From the NCBI GenBank assembly GCA_944367565.1, contig CALVWR010000009.1, positions 1 through 64,000 on the forward strand: DNA of 64,000 nucleotides, written 5' to 3'. Positions 24,493-32,949 of the stretch are shown here, in pieces. Position numbers and translations under genes: made by a program. The notes beneath the pieces were generated by a model, which made no database searches, was not told the origin of the DNA, and saw only the letters and a program-made list of their open reading frames with translations. The stretch is from an uncultured Clostridia bacterium. GTDB lineage: Bacteria > Bacillota > Clostridia > Christensenellales > Borkfalkiaceae. Position 1 is the first letter of the stretch; every line of letters starts with the position of its first letter.

Positions 24493-26031
24493 ATGAAAAC
24501 AGCGGCGATTTACGCGAGATATTCCAGCGACAAACAAAACGAACAATCCATCGAAGGGCAGCTTCGCGTTTGCCAAAACTATGCAAAAACGAACAATATC
24601 CTCATCGTAGATACTTACATCGACCGTGCGATGACGGGCACCAACGACAACCGCCCGGATTTCAGGCGCATGATCAAAGACAGCGCGAAGAAACAATGGG
24701 ATTTCATTCTCGTTTACAAGCTCGACAGGTTTTCCCGGAACAAGTACGAAACGGCGATCCATAAAAAAACGCTCAAAGACAACGGTGTGAAGGTGATCTC
24801 CGCGATGGAAAACATTCCCGACACGCCCGAAGGCATCATCCTCGAATCCCTTCTCGAAGGCATGAATCAATATTTTTCCGCCGAACTTTCGCAGAAGGTC
24901 AGCCGAGGCATTCGCGAAAGCTGGAATAAAGGATATTGCACGGGACAACGACTGTTCGGTTACGATGTTGTTGACAAAAAATACGTGATCAACGAATATG
25001 AAGCCGCCGTCGTTAAAGAAATTTTCGTAAAATATTCTCAAGGTATAAAAGCGCGAACCATTCTAAACGATCTGCTTTCCCGCGGGATAAAAAGAAAAAA
25101 CGGCAAACCTTTGAATGAAAATTATGTATATTATATCTTGCATAACGTTCGTTATACAGGCAAAATCGAACACGACGGCAAAATCTACGACAATATTTTC
25201 CCTCCCATTGTTTCTCAGGAAATATGGACCAAAGTCAAAGGAATTTGCGATGAAAACAAAAAAGCTCCGGGACGGAAAAAAGAAATATTCGGATATATTC
25301 TTTCGGGAAAGCTCTTCTGCGGAAAATGCCTGCATCGGATGTGCGGGATCAGCGGCACAAGCCATACGGGCGACATACATTATTACTATATCTGCGGCGC
25401 AAAACACAAACGTAAAAACAAATGCAAAATGCCGCAATACCAAAAACAGCCTCTGGAAGACCTGATCGTCAATACTACCGTGAATATGTTGAACAAAAAC
25501 GGAAACATTGAAAAAATAGCCGAAGGGCTTTACGCGTTGCATCAAAAAGAAGCAAACGACAATACCGTTTTAAAATCCTTAAAAAAGCAACGCAATGCGG
25601 CAGTGAAAGCGAGCAACAATCTTATCCGAGCCGTCGAACAGGGAATCATTACCGAACAGACGAAAACAAGACTGAAAGAACTGGAAACGCAGATCGCGGG
25701 ACTGGATTTTGAAATCGAGAAAGAGTTGCAAAAAACTTTTGTTTCTCTATCCCCCGCTGCCATAGAAAAATATCTGCGTTCGAAGATATGCGAAAACACC
25801 CGGGATATACAGGTAAGAAAACTGCTCGTAAATACATTTATCCGCGAGATCATCTTGTTTGAAGATAAAATAATCATCACCTACAACTTTACCGATTTAC
25901 CCGATAAAACGAAACACTCCGAAGAACAGCTTCATAAAATCGTACAGCAGGCAGAAACGGCAACTCTGCCTGCTTTTTCTTTCCCCTTCGGTTCGTACAA
26001 ATTGATAGCTGCGGCACCAGATGCAACCTAA
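24493..26031 (+). CDS. large serine recombinase
   Basis: A 512-residue site-specific recombinase. The resolvase-type catalytic domain (about 1-150) begins IYARYSSDKQ with S11 as the expected nucleophile, and KLDRFSRNKYE is the conserved arginine motif. The recombinase domain (about 155-260) is followed by a zinc ribbon with Cys at 276, 279, 301 and 311, then a coiled-coil segment (about 330-395) as in phage and transposon integrases. It would cut and join att sites to move its element. AGGAGG precedes the ATG. The last codons and the stop lie inside the stem of a terminator-like hairpin. Confidence 0.92.
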   Translation: MKTAAIYARYSSDKQNEQSIEGQLRVCQNYAKTNNILIVDTYIDRAMTGTNDNRPDFRRMIKDSAKKQWDFILVYKLDRFSRNKYETAIHKKTLKDNGVKVISAMENIPDTPEGIILESLLEGMNQYFSAELSQKVSRGIRESWNKGYCTGQRLFGYDVVDKKYVINEYEAAVVKEIFVKYSQGIKARTILNDLLSRGIKRKNGKPLNENYVYYILHNVRYTGKIEHDGKIYDNIFPPIVSQEIWTKVKGICDENKKAPGRKKEIFGYILSGKLFCGKCLHRMCGISGTSHTGDIHYYYICGAKHKRKNKCKMPQYQKQPLEDLIVNTTVNMLNKNGNIEKIAEGLYALHQKEANDNTVLKSLKKQRNAAVKASNNLIRAVEQGIITEQTKTRLKELETQIAGLDFEIEKELQKTFVSLSPAAIEKYLRSKICENTRDIQVRKLLVNTFIREIILFEDKIIITYNFTDLPDKTKHSEEQLHKIVQQAETATLPAFSFPFGSYKLIAAAPDAT

Positions 26032-26073
26032 ATTGAAAACCTGTAGGCAGGTGTTTCAGTTAGGTTGTTTTTT
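26024..26073 (+). terminator. terminator of the recombinase gene
   Basis: Arms at 26024-26043 and 26048-26067 pair at about 16 of 20 positions and are followed by T6. The recombinase stop codon (26029-26031) lies inside the left arm. Confidence 0.65.
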
Positions 26074-26120
26074 GTATCCTAAAACCCGCGGACTATCCGC
26101 GGGTTTTAGGATACAAAAAA
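26068..26120. repeat. 24-bp perfect palindrome between two terminators
   Basis: Arms 26068-26091 and 26097-26120 are exact complements around ACTAT. The outer six pairs are T6/A6 shared with the neighbouring terminators; the inner 18 bp start GTATCCTAAAACCCGCGG. T precedes and A follows the stem, so it is not a terminator in either direction. An att-site relic or structured junction is possible. Confidence 0.75.
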
Positions 26121-26146
26121 GGCACGCAAAGTTGCGTGCCTTTTTT
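26115..26146. terminator. bidirectional terminator
   Basis: A6 GGCACGCAA (26115-26129) pairs with TTGCGTGCC T6 (26132-26146) around a two-base loop. It would end the minus-strand GGGtGRT operon and any read-through from the recombinase side. Confidence 0.85.
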
Positions 26147-26166
26147 CTTATTTCCCTTTCGGTTAC

Positions 26167-27171
26167 TTATTTTTTCATGCCTTCTTCCACGGCAACCGCG
26201 ATTGCGACGGAAGCGCCGACCATCGGGTTGTTGCCCATGCCGATCAATCCCATCATTTCTACATGCGCGGGAACGGAGGACGAACCTGCAAACTGCGCGT
26301 CGGAGTGCATTCTGCCCATCGTATCGGTCATACCGTAGCTCGCGGGACCCGCCGCCATATTGTCGGGATGCAGGGTTCTGCCCGTGCCGCCGCCGCTCGC
26401 TACCGAGAAATATTTCTTCCCGTTTTCAATCGCCCATTTCTTATACGTGCCCGCAACCGGATGCTGGAATCTCGTAGGATTCGTGGAGTTTCCCGTGATG
26501 GAAACGTCTACCGATTCATAGCGCATGACCGCCACGCCTTCGTTGACGTCGTCGCAGCCGTAGCATTTTACCTTTGCTCTGTCGCCGTCGGAATACGCCG
26601 TTTCCTTAACGATTTTCAGCTCTCCCGTATAGTAATCGTATTTCGTCTGCACATAGGTGAAGCCGTTGATCCTCGAAATGATGAACGCGGCATCCTTTCC
26701 CAAACCGTTCAGAATGACTTTCAAAGGCGTTTTCCGCACTTTATTCGCCGTCTTGGCGATGCCGATCGCGCCTTCCGCCGCCGCAAACGATTCATGCCCC
26801 GCGAGGAAGCAGAAGCATTTTGTATCTTCGGAAAGAAGCATTGCGGCAAGGTTGCCGTGTCCGAGTCCAACCTTGCGCTGATCCGCAACGGAGCCCGGAA
26901 TACAGAAACTCTGCAGACCGATCCCCAGCGCCGCCGCGGCATCCGCCGCCTTTGTGCAGCCTTTCTTGATGGCGATCGCGGCGCCTACCGTATACGCCCA
27001 CACCGCGTTTTCAAAAGCGATCGGCTGAATCCCGCGGACGATGCTTTCCGCGTCCACGCCTTTGCTCAGGCAGATCGCACGCGCGTCCTCAAGATCCTTA
27101 ATGCCGTATTCGGCAAGCGTTTTATTGATTTTATCGATTCTTCTTTCGTAGCTTTCAAACGTAACACTCAT
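26167..27171 (-). CDS. GGGtGRT family protein
   Basis: A 334-residue protein of the family named for its GGGTGRT motif, here at residues 260-266. Other conserved stretches are AVWAYTVGAAIA, VGLGHGNLAAMLLSEDTKCFCFLAGHESFAA (about 101-131, split) and the C-terminal PAHVEMMGLIGMGNNPMVG. It is found in anaerobes next to a NifU-like scaffold, exactly as here (27185-27877, 13-base gap). Its activity is not established; an iron-sulfur or redox role is inferred from the partner. Cys residues at 120-121 and 203-206 (CYGC) could bind a metal. Confidence 0.88.
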   Translation of the reverse strand: MSVTFESYERRIDKINKTLAEYGIKDLEDARAICLSKGVDAESIVRGIQPIAFENAVWAYTVGAAIAIKKGCTKAADAAAALGIGLQSFCIPGSVADQRKVGLGHGNLAAMLLSEDTKCFCFLAGHESFAAAEGAIGIAKTANKVRKTPLKVILNGLGKDAAFIISRINGFTYVQTKYDYYTGELKIVKETAYSDGDRAKVKCYGCDDVNEGVAVMRYESVDVSITGNSTNPTRFQHPVAGTYKKWAIENGKKYFSVASGGGTGRTLHPDNMAAGPASYGMTDTMGRMHSDAQFAGSSSVPAHVEMMGLIGMGNNPMVGASVAIAVAVEEGMKK

Positions 27172-27184
27172 TTTCGCTTACCTC

Positions 27185-27877
27185 CTATTCCTGCCTCGGG
27201 TCGATATATCTCGCCGCACCGTCGAACCGTCCGTACTGTCCCGAAGCCTTCTTGTACGCTTCGTCTGCGGAAAGTCCTTTCTTGATGAAATCCATCATCT
27301 TTCCGAGATTCGTAAAGGAATATCCGATGATCTGATCGTCTTTGTCAAGCGCGATCTTGTTCACATATCCTTCCGCCATTTCAAGATATCTCGGTCCTTT
27401 TGCCTTCGTCGAGAACATCGTACCTACCTGCGAACGAAGTCCTTTGCCCAGATCTTCCAACCCGGCGCCGATCGGCAGACCGTCTTCCGAGAACGCCGAC
27501 TGCGTTCTTCCGTATACGATTTGCAGGAACAATTCTCTCATCGCCGTGTTGATCGCATCGCATACCAGGTCGGTATTGAGCGCTTCCAGAATGGTTTTTC
27601 CCGGAAGGATCTCCGCCGCCATCGCCGCGGAATGCGTCATACCCGAACAACCGAGCGTTTCCACCAACGCTTCTTCGATGATCCCTTTCTTCACGTTGAG
27701 CGTCAGCTTGCATGCGCCCTGCTGCGGCGCGCACCAACCTACGCCGTGCGTCAGCCCCGATATATCCGAAATCTCTTTCGCCTGTACCCACTTCGCCTCT
27801 TCGGGAATGGGCGCGGGACCGTGATTCGGACCCTTTGCAACGCACGTCATTTCTTTTACTTCTGCTGTTTGCTGCAT
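27185..27877 (-). CDS. NifU-like iron-sulfur scaffold protein
   Basis: A 230-residue protein with a NifU N-terminal-type domain: GWCAPQQGAC (about 47-56) and ETLGCSGMTHSAA (about 73-85) provide the three scaffold cysteines. The C-terminal half (about 150-230) is extra and family specific. It is cotranscribed with the GGGtGRT gene, so the two probably work as a pair. A good promoter lies upstream (TTGTCA 27967-27972, 17 bp, TATACT 27944-27949 on the minus strand). Confidence 0.85.
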   Translation of the reverse strand: MQQTAEVKEMTCVAKGPNHGPAPIPEEAKWVQAKEISDISGLTHGVGWCAPQQGACKLTLNVKKGIIEEALVETLGCSGMTHSAAMAAEILPGKTILEALNTDLVCDAINTAMRELFLQIVYGRTQSAFSEDGLPIGAGLEDLGKGLRSQVGTMFSTKAKGPRYLEMAEGYVNKIALDKDDQIIGYSFTNLGKMMDFIKKGLSADEAYKKASGQYGRFDGAARYIDPRQE

Positions 27878-27943
27878 ATTGATTCCTCCAAAATAAGTTT
27901 CCTTTCCGTTTTTCCTCAGCGGCGGATCTCTCCGTCTTTTTTT

Positions 27944-27972
27944 AGTATATCATAATCCTCTTTTTTTGACAA
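27944..27972 (-). promoter_or_regulatory. promoter of the NifU-like/GGGtGRT operon
   Basis: TTGTCA (27967-27972), 17-bp spacer and TATACT (27944-27949) on the minus strand, 67 bases before the ATG at 27877. Confidence 0.75.
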
Positions 27973-28006
27973 TGTTTTCAACGTCCTTTTTTTTTCGTAA
28001 AAAATT

Positions 28007-28840
28007 TTATTCTTTCACGTTTCTCTTATAATGGAACAGATATTGCTGAAAAATTCCCGCGTTGTTTCCGTATCGCTCTGCAAAATATGCCGCAATCTTT
28101 TTCGCGTTTTTCCCTTCGCCGCCGAAATCCTCGTTGTAAAGTTTTACGATCCATGTGTCCGACGGAAAGACGTCAAACCGATGAAAGCCGAACAGCGCAA
28201 TGCAATCCGCCACCTTTTCCCCGACGCCCTTCAGTTTGCAGAGCCGCCGGCAAAGCTCGTCCGTCGGCAAAGTTTCCCACCCGCGCACCGCGCCCGCCGC
28301 TATGGCGCGCGCCGCGCACAGTATATATTCATCCCGATAACCGAGCCCCGCCGAACGGTATTTTTCCCTGCTCTGCGCGGCAAGCACCCGTACCGACGGA
28401 AACGACGCATATTCCTTTCCGCCCAGCCGATGCCGCCCGCCGAATTCTTCGCAAAGTCCGTTCAGAATTTTCCTGATCCGCGGGATGCGGTTGTTCTGCG
28501 AAACGACAAACGAAATCGCAGCCTCCTCCGGAAGCTGATTCAGGATCCGGATCCCTTTTCCCGCCTGCGCCGCCCTCTTCAGAATTTCCGAGCCGCTTTC
28601 CTCCGCCGCGGTTACATACCGTCCGTAATCCGTTTCCAGATCAAAATATCGCGCGAAGTAATCCGCGTCGCCGTCCTCACATTCGATGACCGCATTTCCG
28701 CCTTCATTCCTCACGCGGCAGCTCCGTTCCCCGCTGTGCAGCGTGAATCCGTTTTCCTCTTTTTCCCAGCGAAATACCTGACCGCAAGTCAGCGTAGACT
28801 CTACGTCGAAGTATTCGCCGCTTACGACGATCTTTTCCAT
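28007..28840 (-). CDS. 8-oxoguanine DNA glycosylase/AP lyase, OGG1 type
   Basis: A 277-residue HhH-GPD enzyme. The N-terminal domain includes LTCGQVFRWEKEENGFT, the OGG/AlkA beta-domain signature. The helix-hairpin-helix LKGVGEKVADCIALFG (about 205-220) holds the catalytic lysine, and FPSDTW supplies the catalytic aspartate. It should excise 8-oxoguanine and nick the abasic site. The rplU-rpmA terminator lies right before it, so it needs its own promoter or read-through. Confidence 0.88.
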   Translation of the reverse strand: MEKIVVSGEYFDVESTLTCGQVFRWEKEENGFTLHSGERSCRVRNEGGNAVIECEDGDADYFARYFDLETDYGRYVTAAEESGSEILKRAAQAGKGIRILNQLPEEAAISFVVSQNNRIPRIRKILNGLCEEFGGRHRLGGKEYASFPSVRVLAAQSREKYRSAGLGYRDEYILCAARAIAAGAVRGWETLPTDELCRRLCKLKGVGEKVADCIALFGFHRFDVFPSDTWIVKLYNEDFGGEGKNAKKIAAYFAERYGNNAGIFQQYLFHYKRNVKE

Positions 28841-28844
28841 GCGT

Positions 28845-28873
28845 AAAAAAAGCGGGTTGTTACAACAACCCGC
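28845..28873 (-). terminator. terminator of rplU-rpmA
   Basis: On the minus strand GCGGGTTG pairs with CAACCCGC (28852-28859 and 28866-28873) and is followed by T7 (28845-28851). Confidence 0.88.
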
Positions 28874-28881
28874 CCCGCCTT

Positions 28882-29160
28882 TCAGTTTTCTTTCGCGTAA
28901 ACGCTGACTTTCTTATCGCATTTACCGCTTCTTTCAAACTTCACAACGCCGTCGATCAGCGCGAAAAGCGTATCGTCACTGCCGATGCCGACATTGTTGC
29001 CCGCGTGAAATTTCGTGCCGCGCTGACGTACGAGAATGTTTCCCGCAAGTACCGCCTGTCCGTCTACCTTTTTGGGTCCGAGACGCTTGGATTCGCTGTC
29101 TCTTCCGTTTTTCGTACTGCCGCCGCCCTTATGATGCGCAAATAAACTGATAAATAACAT
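28882..29160 (-). CDS. rpmA: ribosomal protein L27
   Basis: A 92-residue bL27 of the large subunit, near the peptidyl-transferase centre. The core [18 protein letters not shown] and [14 protein letters not shown] are diagnostic. The N-terminus [10 protein letters not shown] is the Firmicutes-type extension that the Prp protease removes before the His, exposing the functional N-terminus. TAAGGAGGAG precedes the ATG. It follows rplU by 13 bases; the prp gene that usually lies between them is absent here. Confidence 0.97.
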   Translation of the reverse strand: MLFISLFAHHKGGGSTKNGRDSESKRLGPKKVDGQAVLAGNILVRQRGTKFHAGNNVGIGSDDTLFALIDGVVKFERSGKCDKKVSVYAKEN

Positions 29161-29173
29161 TTCTCGCTCCTCC

Positions 29174-29482
29174 TTATTTCGCAGTGATTTCGAGAATCTT
29201 GACCGCCGTGAACGGCTGACGATGACCCTGCTTCTTTCTTTCGTTCTTCTTCGCCTTGTACTTATACACGACGACTTTCTTGAACTTACCCTGCTCCGTA
29301 ACTTCGCCTACGGCTTTATATGCCTTGGCTTCGTCCGCGAGCTTCACTCCGTTTTCGTCGGAAACCATCAACACGGCGAACTCCACTTTGTCGCCGACGT
29401 TGGCGTCGAGCTTTTCAAATTTGATGACGGAGCCGACTTCCGCTTTGTACTGCTTGGAACCGTTTTCCACTATCGCGTACAT
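29174..29482 (-). CDS. rplU: ribosomal protein L21
   Basis: A 102-residue bL21 that binds 23S rRNA in the large subunit. It starts [17 protein letters not shown] and has the basic loop [17 protein letters not shown] and end [16 protein letters not shown] precedes the ATG. It is the first gene of the rplU-rpmA operon and has a structured leader. Confidence 0.97.
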   Translation of the reverse strand: MYAIVENGSKQYKAEVGSVIKFEKLDANVGDKVEFAVLMVSDENGVKLADEAKAYKAVGEVTEQGKFKKVVVYKYKAKKNERKKQGHRQPFTAVKILEITAK

Positions 29483-29600
29483 ACCTGCCTCCTTTAAGAC
29501 ATCTCGCCGGAATTCGCGCCACGTATTCCTACGCTTTGCAGTGGCACCGTTGCAAAAAAAATTACGGATTTAGCTGCCACTTCCGTGCGGTTCGCAAATT
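29483..29600 (-). ncRNA. probable L21 leader (autoregulatory 5' UTR)
   Basis: The minus-strand leader of about 115 bases contains AGTGGCA pairing with TGCCACT across a loop that includes a T8 run, followed by GGAATACGTGGCGCGAATTCC, itself able to form a hairpin (split segments). The position and AGTGGCAGC element fit the L21 leader that controls rplU in Firmicutes. A covariance-model search would decide. Confidence 0.55.
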
Positions 29601-29629
29601 ATTTTATTATATTTTTCCGTGATTGTCAA
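29601..29629 (-). promoter_or_regulatory. promoter of rplU-rpmA
   Basis: TTGACA (29624-29629), 17-bp spacer, TAAAAT (29601-29606) on the minus strand. Confidence 0.85.
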
Positions 29630-29698
29630 TCAAATGCGGTATATTTTTGCGAAAACAGGTAAAAATCGATAACGAAAAGTAAAATAAGGAGTCTTTTT

Positions 29699-30139
29699 AT
29701 GGAAAATAAAAAAATCAACGAAGAAACCCTGAATAAAATCTATCGCAACGCGCACATCGCCCTGCAGTCGATCTCCAACGTCCGGGACGCGGCAGACGAT
29801 GAAGGCATGAAACGCGAACTCAATTCCGAATACGACGGTTATGAAAAGATTATCGGGGAAATTTCTTCCGCCATGGCAAATCTCAAGCTGGAACCGAAAG
29901 ATATCAACGTACTGAAAAAAGGCATCATGTGGTCGTCGATCAAACTGAAAACCGTCGTGGACCATTCGCGCCATCACCTCGCGGACATGATGATCCAGGG
30001 CACGATCATGGGCATCGTCGAACTGAGAGGGCTTCTGAAAGCCGACGGCGCGCTGATGAGCGAGGAAACGCGCGCTCTTACCGAAAAACTTCTCGAATAC
30101 GAAGAAAACTGCGAAAAATCGTTAAAGCAACTGCTATGA
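29699..30139 (+). CDS. small all-helical protein, function unknown
   Basis: A 146-residue soluble protein predicted to be all helix, with heptad-like leucines. It reads like a four-helix bundle (TLNKIYRNAHIALQSISNV; YEKIIGEISSAMANL; IMWSSIKLKTVVDHSRHH; MGIVELRGLL). Similar unnamed proteins occur in Clostridia. The conserved DHSRHHLADMM and helical bundle suggest a metal- or ferritin-like bundle, but no metal motif can be assigned. AAGGAG precedes the ATG. It is divergent from rplU and ends before a bidirectional terminator. Confidence 0.65.
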   Translation: MENKKINEETLNKIYRNAHIALQSISNVRDAADDEGMKRELNSEYDGYEKIIGEISSAMANLKLEPKDINVLKKGIMWSSIKLKTVVDHSRHHLADMMIQGTIMGIVELRGLLKADGALMSEETRALTEKLLEYEENCEKSLKQLL

Positions 30140-30186
30140 CATCCGCAAAACGCTAAAAATCCGTTTTAATGCGAATTTCAAAAAAT

Positions 30187-30254
30187 GCCCCGTCGGCAAT
30201 TTCGGCGCCAAACGTCCTTTCACGTTCCGGCACCCGTCCGACGGGGCGTTCTTA
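30187..30254. terminator. convergent-gene terminator
   Basis: GCCCCGTCGG (30188-30197) pairs with CCGACGGGGC (30239-30248) with further imperfect pairing inside. It is preceded by A6 and followed by a T-rich stretch (GTTCTTATT), so it fits both the + gene at 29699 and the - gene at 30252. Confidence 0.7.
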
Positions 30255-30989
30255 TTCCTGAACAAGACGCAGCAAAATCTCCGCTATGGGATAATTCCCG
30301 TTTTCGTCCGCCCTGCACGCCTGCGTATGCGCGCCTTTCAGAACGTCGAGTCTGACGCCGTTCTTTCCGAATCGCCGAAGAGATTCGCAAAGCAATCTGT
30401 TCTGCGTCAGCCGACAGGGAATATCATCATCGTAACTGAGCAGCAACAGTTTGCCGAACGATGCGTTGTCATCGGAAAAATACAGCGGTGCGGCGGCGTC
30501 TATGCGTTCGATGCGCGTATCCTCCCCGCGTTCTCTCAGTACGTTGTAATGCACGGTGGTCTGCGCGCTGTCGCTCAGCCAACCGCAAATTTCCTCTCCG
30601 TTCATGTTTTCCCGCAGAAGATACCGCCTGTCCAGACACAGCATCAGCGTCAGATACGCGCCCGCGGAATGTCCCGCGACGTACAGCTCTCCGCTGCCGC
30701 CGTAGGAAACGATCTCCCGTTTCGCAAAAGCGACGGCTTTCGCCGCATCCTCGATAAATTCGGGAAATTTCGCATCGGGATACATCCGGTAATTGGCGGC
30801 AACAAAGGCGACCCCTTTTTCCGCAAGGTACGCTCCCGTTTTTTGAAAAACTTCTTCCGTTTTATCGCCCGCTTCCATTCCGCCGCCGTGAAAATCGACG
30901 ACGGTCTTAAACCCTTTCTTTTCGGGCAGATACATATCCAAAAGACAGGGCGCAGCTTCGGCATAACGCACGTTTTTAAGGATTTCCAT
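30252..30989 (-). CDS. alpha/beta hydrolase, carboxylesterase type
   Basis: A 245-residue esterase-like protein with the HGGG oxyanion motif (about 34-37), nucleophile motif GHSAGAY (serine about 107) and a late GAHTQ histidine (about 221). It belongs to the HSL/acetyl-esterase branch. It has no signal peptide, so it acts in the cytoplasm on an unknown ester. It is the last gene of the dgt-to-esterase operon, 14 bases after the Dabb gene. Confidence 0.83.
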   Translation of the reverse strand: MEILKNVRYAEAAPCLLDMYLPEKKGFKTVVDFHGGGMEAGDKTEEVFQKTGAYLAEKGVAFVAANYRMYPDAKFPEFIEDAAKAVAFAKREIVSYGGSGELYVAGHSAGAYLTLMLCLDRRYLLRENMNGEEICGWLSDSAQTTVHYNVLRERGEDTRIERIDAAAPLYFSDDNASFGKLLLLSYDDDIPCRLTQNRLLCESLRRFGKNGVRLDVLKGAHTQACRADENGNYPIAEILLRLVQE

Positions 30990-31003
30990 ACCGCACCCCG
31001 TTC

Positions 31004-31294
31004 TTATTCGGTGAAATCCATCGAGATGCTCGTTTCGCCTTTTTCATGCATGAAGGGCTTTACCGTTCCGGCATGATAAGCGTCGCGCTGGTATTCCTCC
31101 AGCGCGGCAAAATCGTCGAGCCAGACTTCCAGCATCAGATCGAAACTCCTCGGACTTCTCAGTTCGTCGAGATGCACGGCGATCTTCTTTGCCGTCGGCA
31201 CTCTGCCGTTCATCGATAAAAGCAGTTCCTTCGCCGCGCCGAGCGCCGCCTTTTCGCTTTCCTTGAAACGAAAACACACAACGTGTCTAATCAT
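31004..31294 (-). CDS. Dabb (stress-responsive A/B barrel) protein
   Basis: A 96-residue protein: MIRHVVCFRFKES, then the LDELRSPRSFDLMLEVWLDDFAALEEYQ stretch (about 45-72) and HAGTVKPF. This is the dimeric ferredoxin-like Dabb fold. Family members have varied or unknown roles. The ATG at 31294 has AAGGAG nine bases ahead, while an upstream in-frame start would give a lysine-rich extension; the gene overlaps the EamA stop by eight bases. Confidence 0.85.
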   Translation of the reverse strand: MIRHVVCFRFKESEKAALGAAKELLLSMNGRVPTAKKIAVHLDELRSPRSFDLMLEVWLDDFAALEEYQRDAYHAGTVKPFMHEKGETSISMDFTE

Positions 31295-32210
31295 CTTCTT
31301 TTTCTCCTTTCGTCTTTTTTTTCCTTTCAAATACCCGTCCCATCTTCGTTTCGCAGATCAGCACCGCGGCAAACACGAGAACGAATCCCACGATCATGCG
31401 CGCGGTGACCGCATCTCCTCCGAACGCCACGCCGAAGAGTGCGCCGAAGACCGATTCCAGACTTAAAATCACCGCCGTTTCGTTGGCGGAAGTCAGCTTT
31501 TGCCCGACGATCTGGAACGACTGCGCCGCACAGGTACAGATTACGGCAAGATATAGGAGAGGGATCACGTTCTTCCATGTAAAGGACATCGCATGATAGG
31601 CTTCGCTTTCAAAAAGAACGGAACAGATCCCGCACACGACGCCCGTCGCGAGAAGGGCAACCGCCAATCCACCCATCATCGCGCCGCTTTGAATCACCTT
31701 TTTGCCCACGATGATCTGTAAAGCAAAAAAAATTCCGCCCGCAAGGCTCAGTAAATCCCCCGCATTGAACGAGAGCCCGCCGTCGATGGAAATCAACCCG
31801 ACGCCGATCAGACACATGATCGCTGCCAGAACATGATGCGCACCGGGCTTTTCCCGAAAAAACACATACCCCATAAACGGGACAAAAACACAATATGTAC
31901 CCGTTAAAAACGCCGATTTGGACGCCGATCCCGATATGTCGATCCCGTATGTCTGTAAAACATACGCTGCCACCGTCACCGCGCCGAGCAGCATCGCCCA
32001 CAAAAATCCATGCCATGTCAAACGCCATGCGTCCTGATGAAAGACGGCAAGCAACAACGCCCCGCCGATCAGAAACCGGAATGTCAGCACGAAAAATACC
32101 GGAAAATCGTCTAAACTGCCCTTCGTCACAAAAAACGAAGATCCCCAGATCAACGTTGCCGAAAACAATAACGCTCTCCCTGCCGCCGACCGCTTTTTCG
32201 CTTTCTCCAT
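31287..32210 (-). CDS. EamA/DMT family transporter
   Basis: A 307-residue integral membrane protein with about ten transmembrane segments in two EamA repeats. LIWGSSFFVTKGSLDDFPVFFVLTFRFLIGG (about 19-49, split) and AQSFQIVGQKLTSANETAVILSLESVFGALFG are typical repeat signatures. It is likely a metabolite exporter; the substrate cannot be read from the sequence. Confidence 0.87.
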   Translation of the reverse strand: MEKAKKRSAAGRALLFSATLIWGSSFFVTKGSLDDFPVFFVLTFRFLIGGALLLAVFHQDAWRLTWHGFLWAMLLGAVTVAAYVLQTYGIDISGSASKSAFLTGTYCVFVPFMGYVFFREKPGAHHVLAAIMCLIGVGLISIDGGLSFNAGDLLSLAGGIFFALQIIVGKKVIQSGAMMGGLAVALLATGVVCGICSVLFESEAYHAMSFTWKNVIPLLYLAVICTCAAQSFQIVGQKLTSANETAVILSLESVFGALFGVAFGGDAVTARMIVGFVLVFAAVLICETKMGRVFERKKKTKGEKEDD

Positions 32211-32240
32211 ATCTTATGAATTTTTCGTTTTGCCCCGTTT

Positions 32241-32936
32241 CTACGCTTTACTGATCAGACAGCGACAGTAATCGCACTCGATGACTTCATCGTTTTTCAG
32301 ACGGTTGAGATCCGACATCGAAAGTTCCACCAGACATTTTCCGCACAGATTGCCGTTCACTTTATAAAGGACGGGAAACATCTTGTCTTTTCTTTTGGCT
32401 TTATATTGCGCCATCAAGGCGGGATCCACCGCTTTTTCCAGTTCGGCAAGCTCCTTTTCGATCGCCAGCCGTTCCCCTTCTTTACTCTGTTTGAGTTCCT
32501 TGTATTTCTGCCCGAATTCACTGTACTGCTCTTTCGCCGCCTGCGTCTTTTTTTTCAGCTGGGAAAAAGACGCCAGCACGCTGTTGATCTCTTCCGAAAG
32601 CGACGCCGCCTGCGTTTCCAGATTGGAAAGCCGAAGCGTCAGTTCGTCCGCTTTTTTCTGCAGATATCCGGCGGCATTCACGTCATCCGCGTTCTCCGCA
32701 GCCGCGCTGATCTCGCGGAACACTTCCATGAATTCGGCGTGCGCCGCCCCTAAATTTTCATAAACCGCTACCAACTCTTTCGCCCGTTTTTCCAGGTTGA
32801 CGACGGCGTCGTTCACCCCGTCGAGAAATTTTTTTGCAGACGCCGCCTTTTTGCGCACTTCGCTGCTTTGTAACTCCAGCTCGATCGCCCTGAGCTTTGC
32901 GTCCGTTTCCTGATACGCCATCAATTCTTTTACCAT
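32241..32936 (-). CDS. coiled-coil zinc-ribbon protein (C4-type)
   Basis: A 231-residue protein: a long coiled coil (about 10-175) followed by a zinc ribbon with CGKC (about 199-202) and CDYC (about 223-226). This matches the widespread C4 zinc-ribbon family of Firmicutes and others whose gene often sits next to nif3-like genes, as here. Its function is not firmly known; nucleic-acid contact is suggested for relatives. The start at 32936 is supported by AAAGGAGAGG; an upstream ATG would overlap the nif3 gene. Confidence 0.85.
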   Translation of the reverse strand: MVKELMAYQETDAKLRAIELELQSSEVRKKAASAKKFLDGVNDAVVNLEKRAKELVAVYENLGAAHAEFMEVFREISAAAENADDVNAAGYLQKKADELTLRLSNLETQAASLSEEINSVLASFSQLKKKTQAAKEQYSEFGQKYKELKQSKEGERLAIEKELAELEKAVDPALMAQYKAKRKDKMFPVLYKVNGNLCGKCLVELSMSDLNRLKNDEVIECDYCRCLISKA

Positions 32937-32949
32937 ATTCCTCTCCTTT

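Noticed and set aside
26010-26022. GCGGCACCAGAT at the recombinase end matches the 3' end of tRNA-Leu(CAA) at 4162-4173
   Set aside because: Only 12 bases match and no T arm or acceptor partner is present, so a tRNA-derived att site is not supported.
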